Source: Bog-756 sp050014755 (GTDB lineage Bacteria > Actinomycetota > Acidimicrobiia > Acidimicrobiales > RAAP-2). From it: DNA of 19,785 nt. The translations under genes were made by a program, and so were the position numbers. Positions 19,693-19,785 of the stretch are shown here, piece by piece. Where the stretch lies: assembly GCA_050014755.1 (NCBI GenBank), contig JBEKCS010000071.1:1-19785 (forward strand), written 5' to 3'. Under the pieces are notes generated by a model that worked only from the letters and a program-made list of their open reading frames with translations, was not told where the DNA came from and did not search any database. How positions within the stretch are numbered: the stretch's first letter is position 1; the number at the start of each line of letters is the position of its first letter.

Positions 19693-19785
19693 TCAGTTCC
19701 GGGGCACGGCCTCGGGTGGCCGGTCGATCCCGAGGCCGGGCTCCTGGCCGAAGGGCGGCTGGGGGGTGAACGTCCACCCCGGGTC
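19693..19785 (-). CDS. C-terminal end of an unidentified protein (start outside window)
   Basis: Reading the - strand from the window edge gives 30 residues rich in Pro and Gly (ending IDRPPEAVPRN) and a TGA at 19695-19693. Nearly every third codon position is G or C, as in the window's true genes, which supports a real reading frame. It converges on the TIGR03086-like pseudogene with a 62-bp gap. The fragment is too short to name. Confidence 0.4.
   Translation of the reverse strand, partial: DPGWTFTPQPPFGQEPGLGIDRPPEAVPRN

Noticed and set aside
19569..19769. 66-codon + strand ORF near the right edge
   Set aside because: It overlaps the C-terminus of the TIGR03086-like gene in another frame and lacks any motif.

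Overview
The window is GC-rich chromosomal DNA from an actinobacterium. The clearest signs are a WhiB-family Fe-S regulator, the actinobacterium-specific trio of SCO1664-like, DUF3090 and phosphomutase-like genes, an MMPL transporter, and a remnant of the mycothiol-dependent DinB-like (TIGR03086-type) family. Several genes use GTG or TTG starts, and several look leaderless. A deep-branching lineage such as Acidimicrobiia is my guess, not something the sequence proves. No rRNA, tRNA, CRISPR array, insertion sequence or phage gene is visible.

Left part, + strand (1-4081): the C-terminal part of an ArsA/GET3-type ATPase, a class I SAM O-methyltransferase, a PHP-type phosphoesterase resembling histidinol-phosphatase, and a PdtaS-like sensor kinase. 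The last two are 13 bp apart. The kinase converges on a WhiB1-like gene (4514-4224), the same gene pair and orientation I recall for Rv3219/Rv3220c in Mycobacterium tuberculosis. A perfect CRP-type palindrome lies just upstream of the whiB1-like start. A glycerophosphodiester phosphodiesterase reads away from it on the + strand.

Middle (5507-10237, + strand): the etfB-etfA pair for an electron-transfer flavoprotein, then a spacer with a perfect hairpin and three copies of a 24-bp repeat. Next comes an envelope O-acylation cassette: an AlgI-like MBOAT membrane acyltransferase followed two bases later by a membrane-anchored SGNH hydrolase/transferase.

Right-middle (16013-10315, - strand): an FrhB-like iron-sulfur flavoprotein, then, after a G-rich repeat, a tightly packed set of an MMPL transporter, phosphomutase-like protein, DUF3090 protein and SCO1664-family kinase-like protein. 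Their reading frames overlap by 26, 4 and 4 bases, so they are probably co-transcribed and translationally coupled.

Right end (16084-19785): an Fpg/Nei DNA glycosylase with an altered zinc finger reads divergently from the FrhB-like gene. It is followed by a markedly lower-GC GT-C glycosyltransferase with no glycan genes beside it, then a frameshifted TIGR03086-like gene, and at the edge the tail of a probable - strand gene.

A recurring feature is short tandem repeats in spacers and inside genes (9, 17, 18 and 24 bp units, plus G-runs). Most are richer in G on the + strand whichever way the genes point. No complete new defence or mobile system is evident. The best leads are the CRP-whiB1-pdtaS arrangement, the function-unknown kinase-like/DUF3090/phosphatase trio joined to an MMPL pump, the variant Fpg zinc finger, and the repeat inserted into the kinase ATPase domain.
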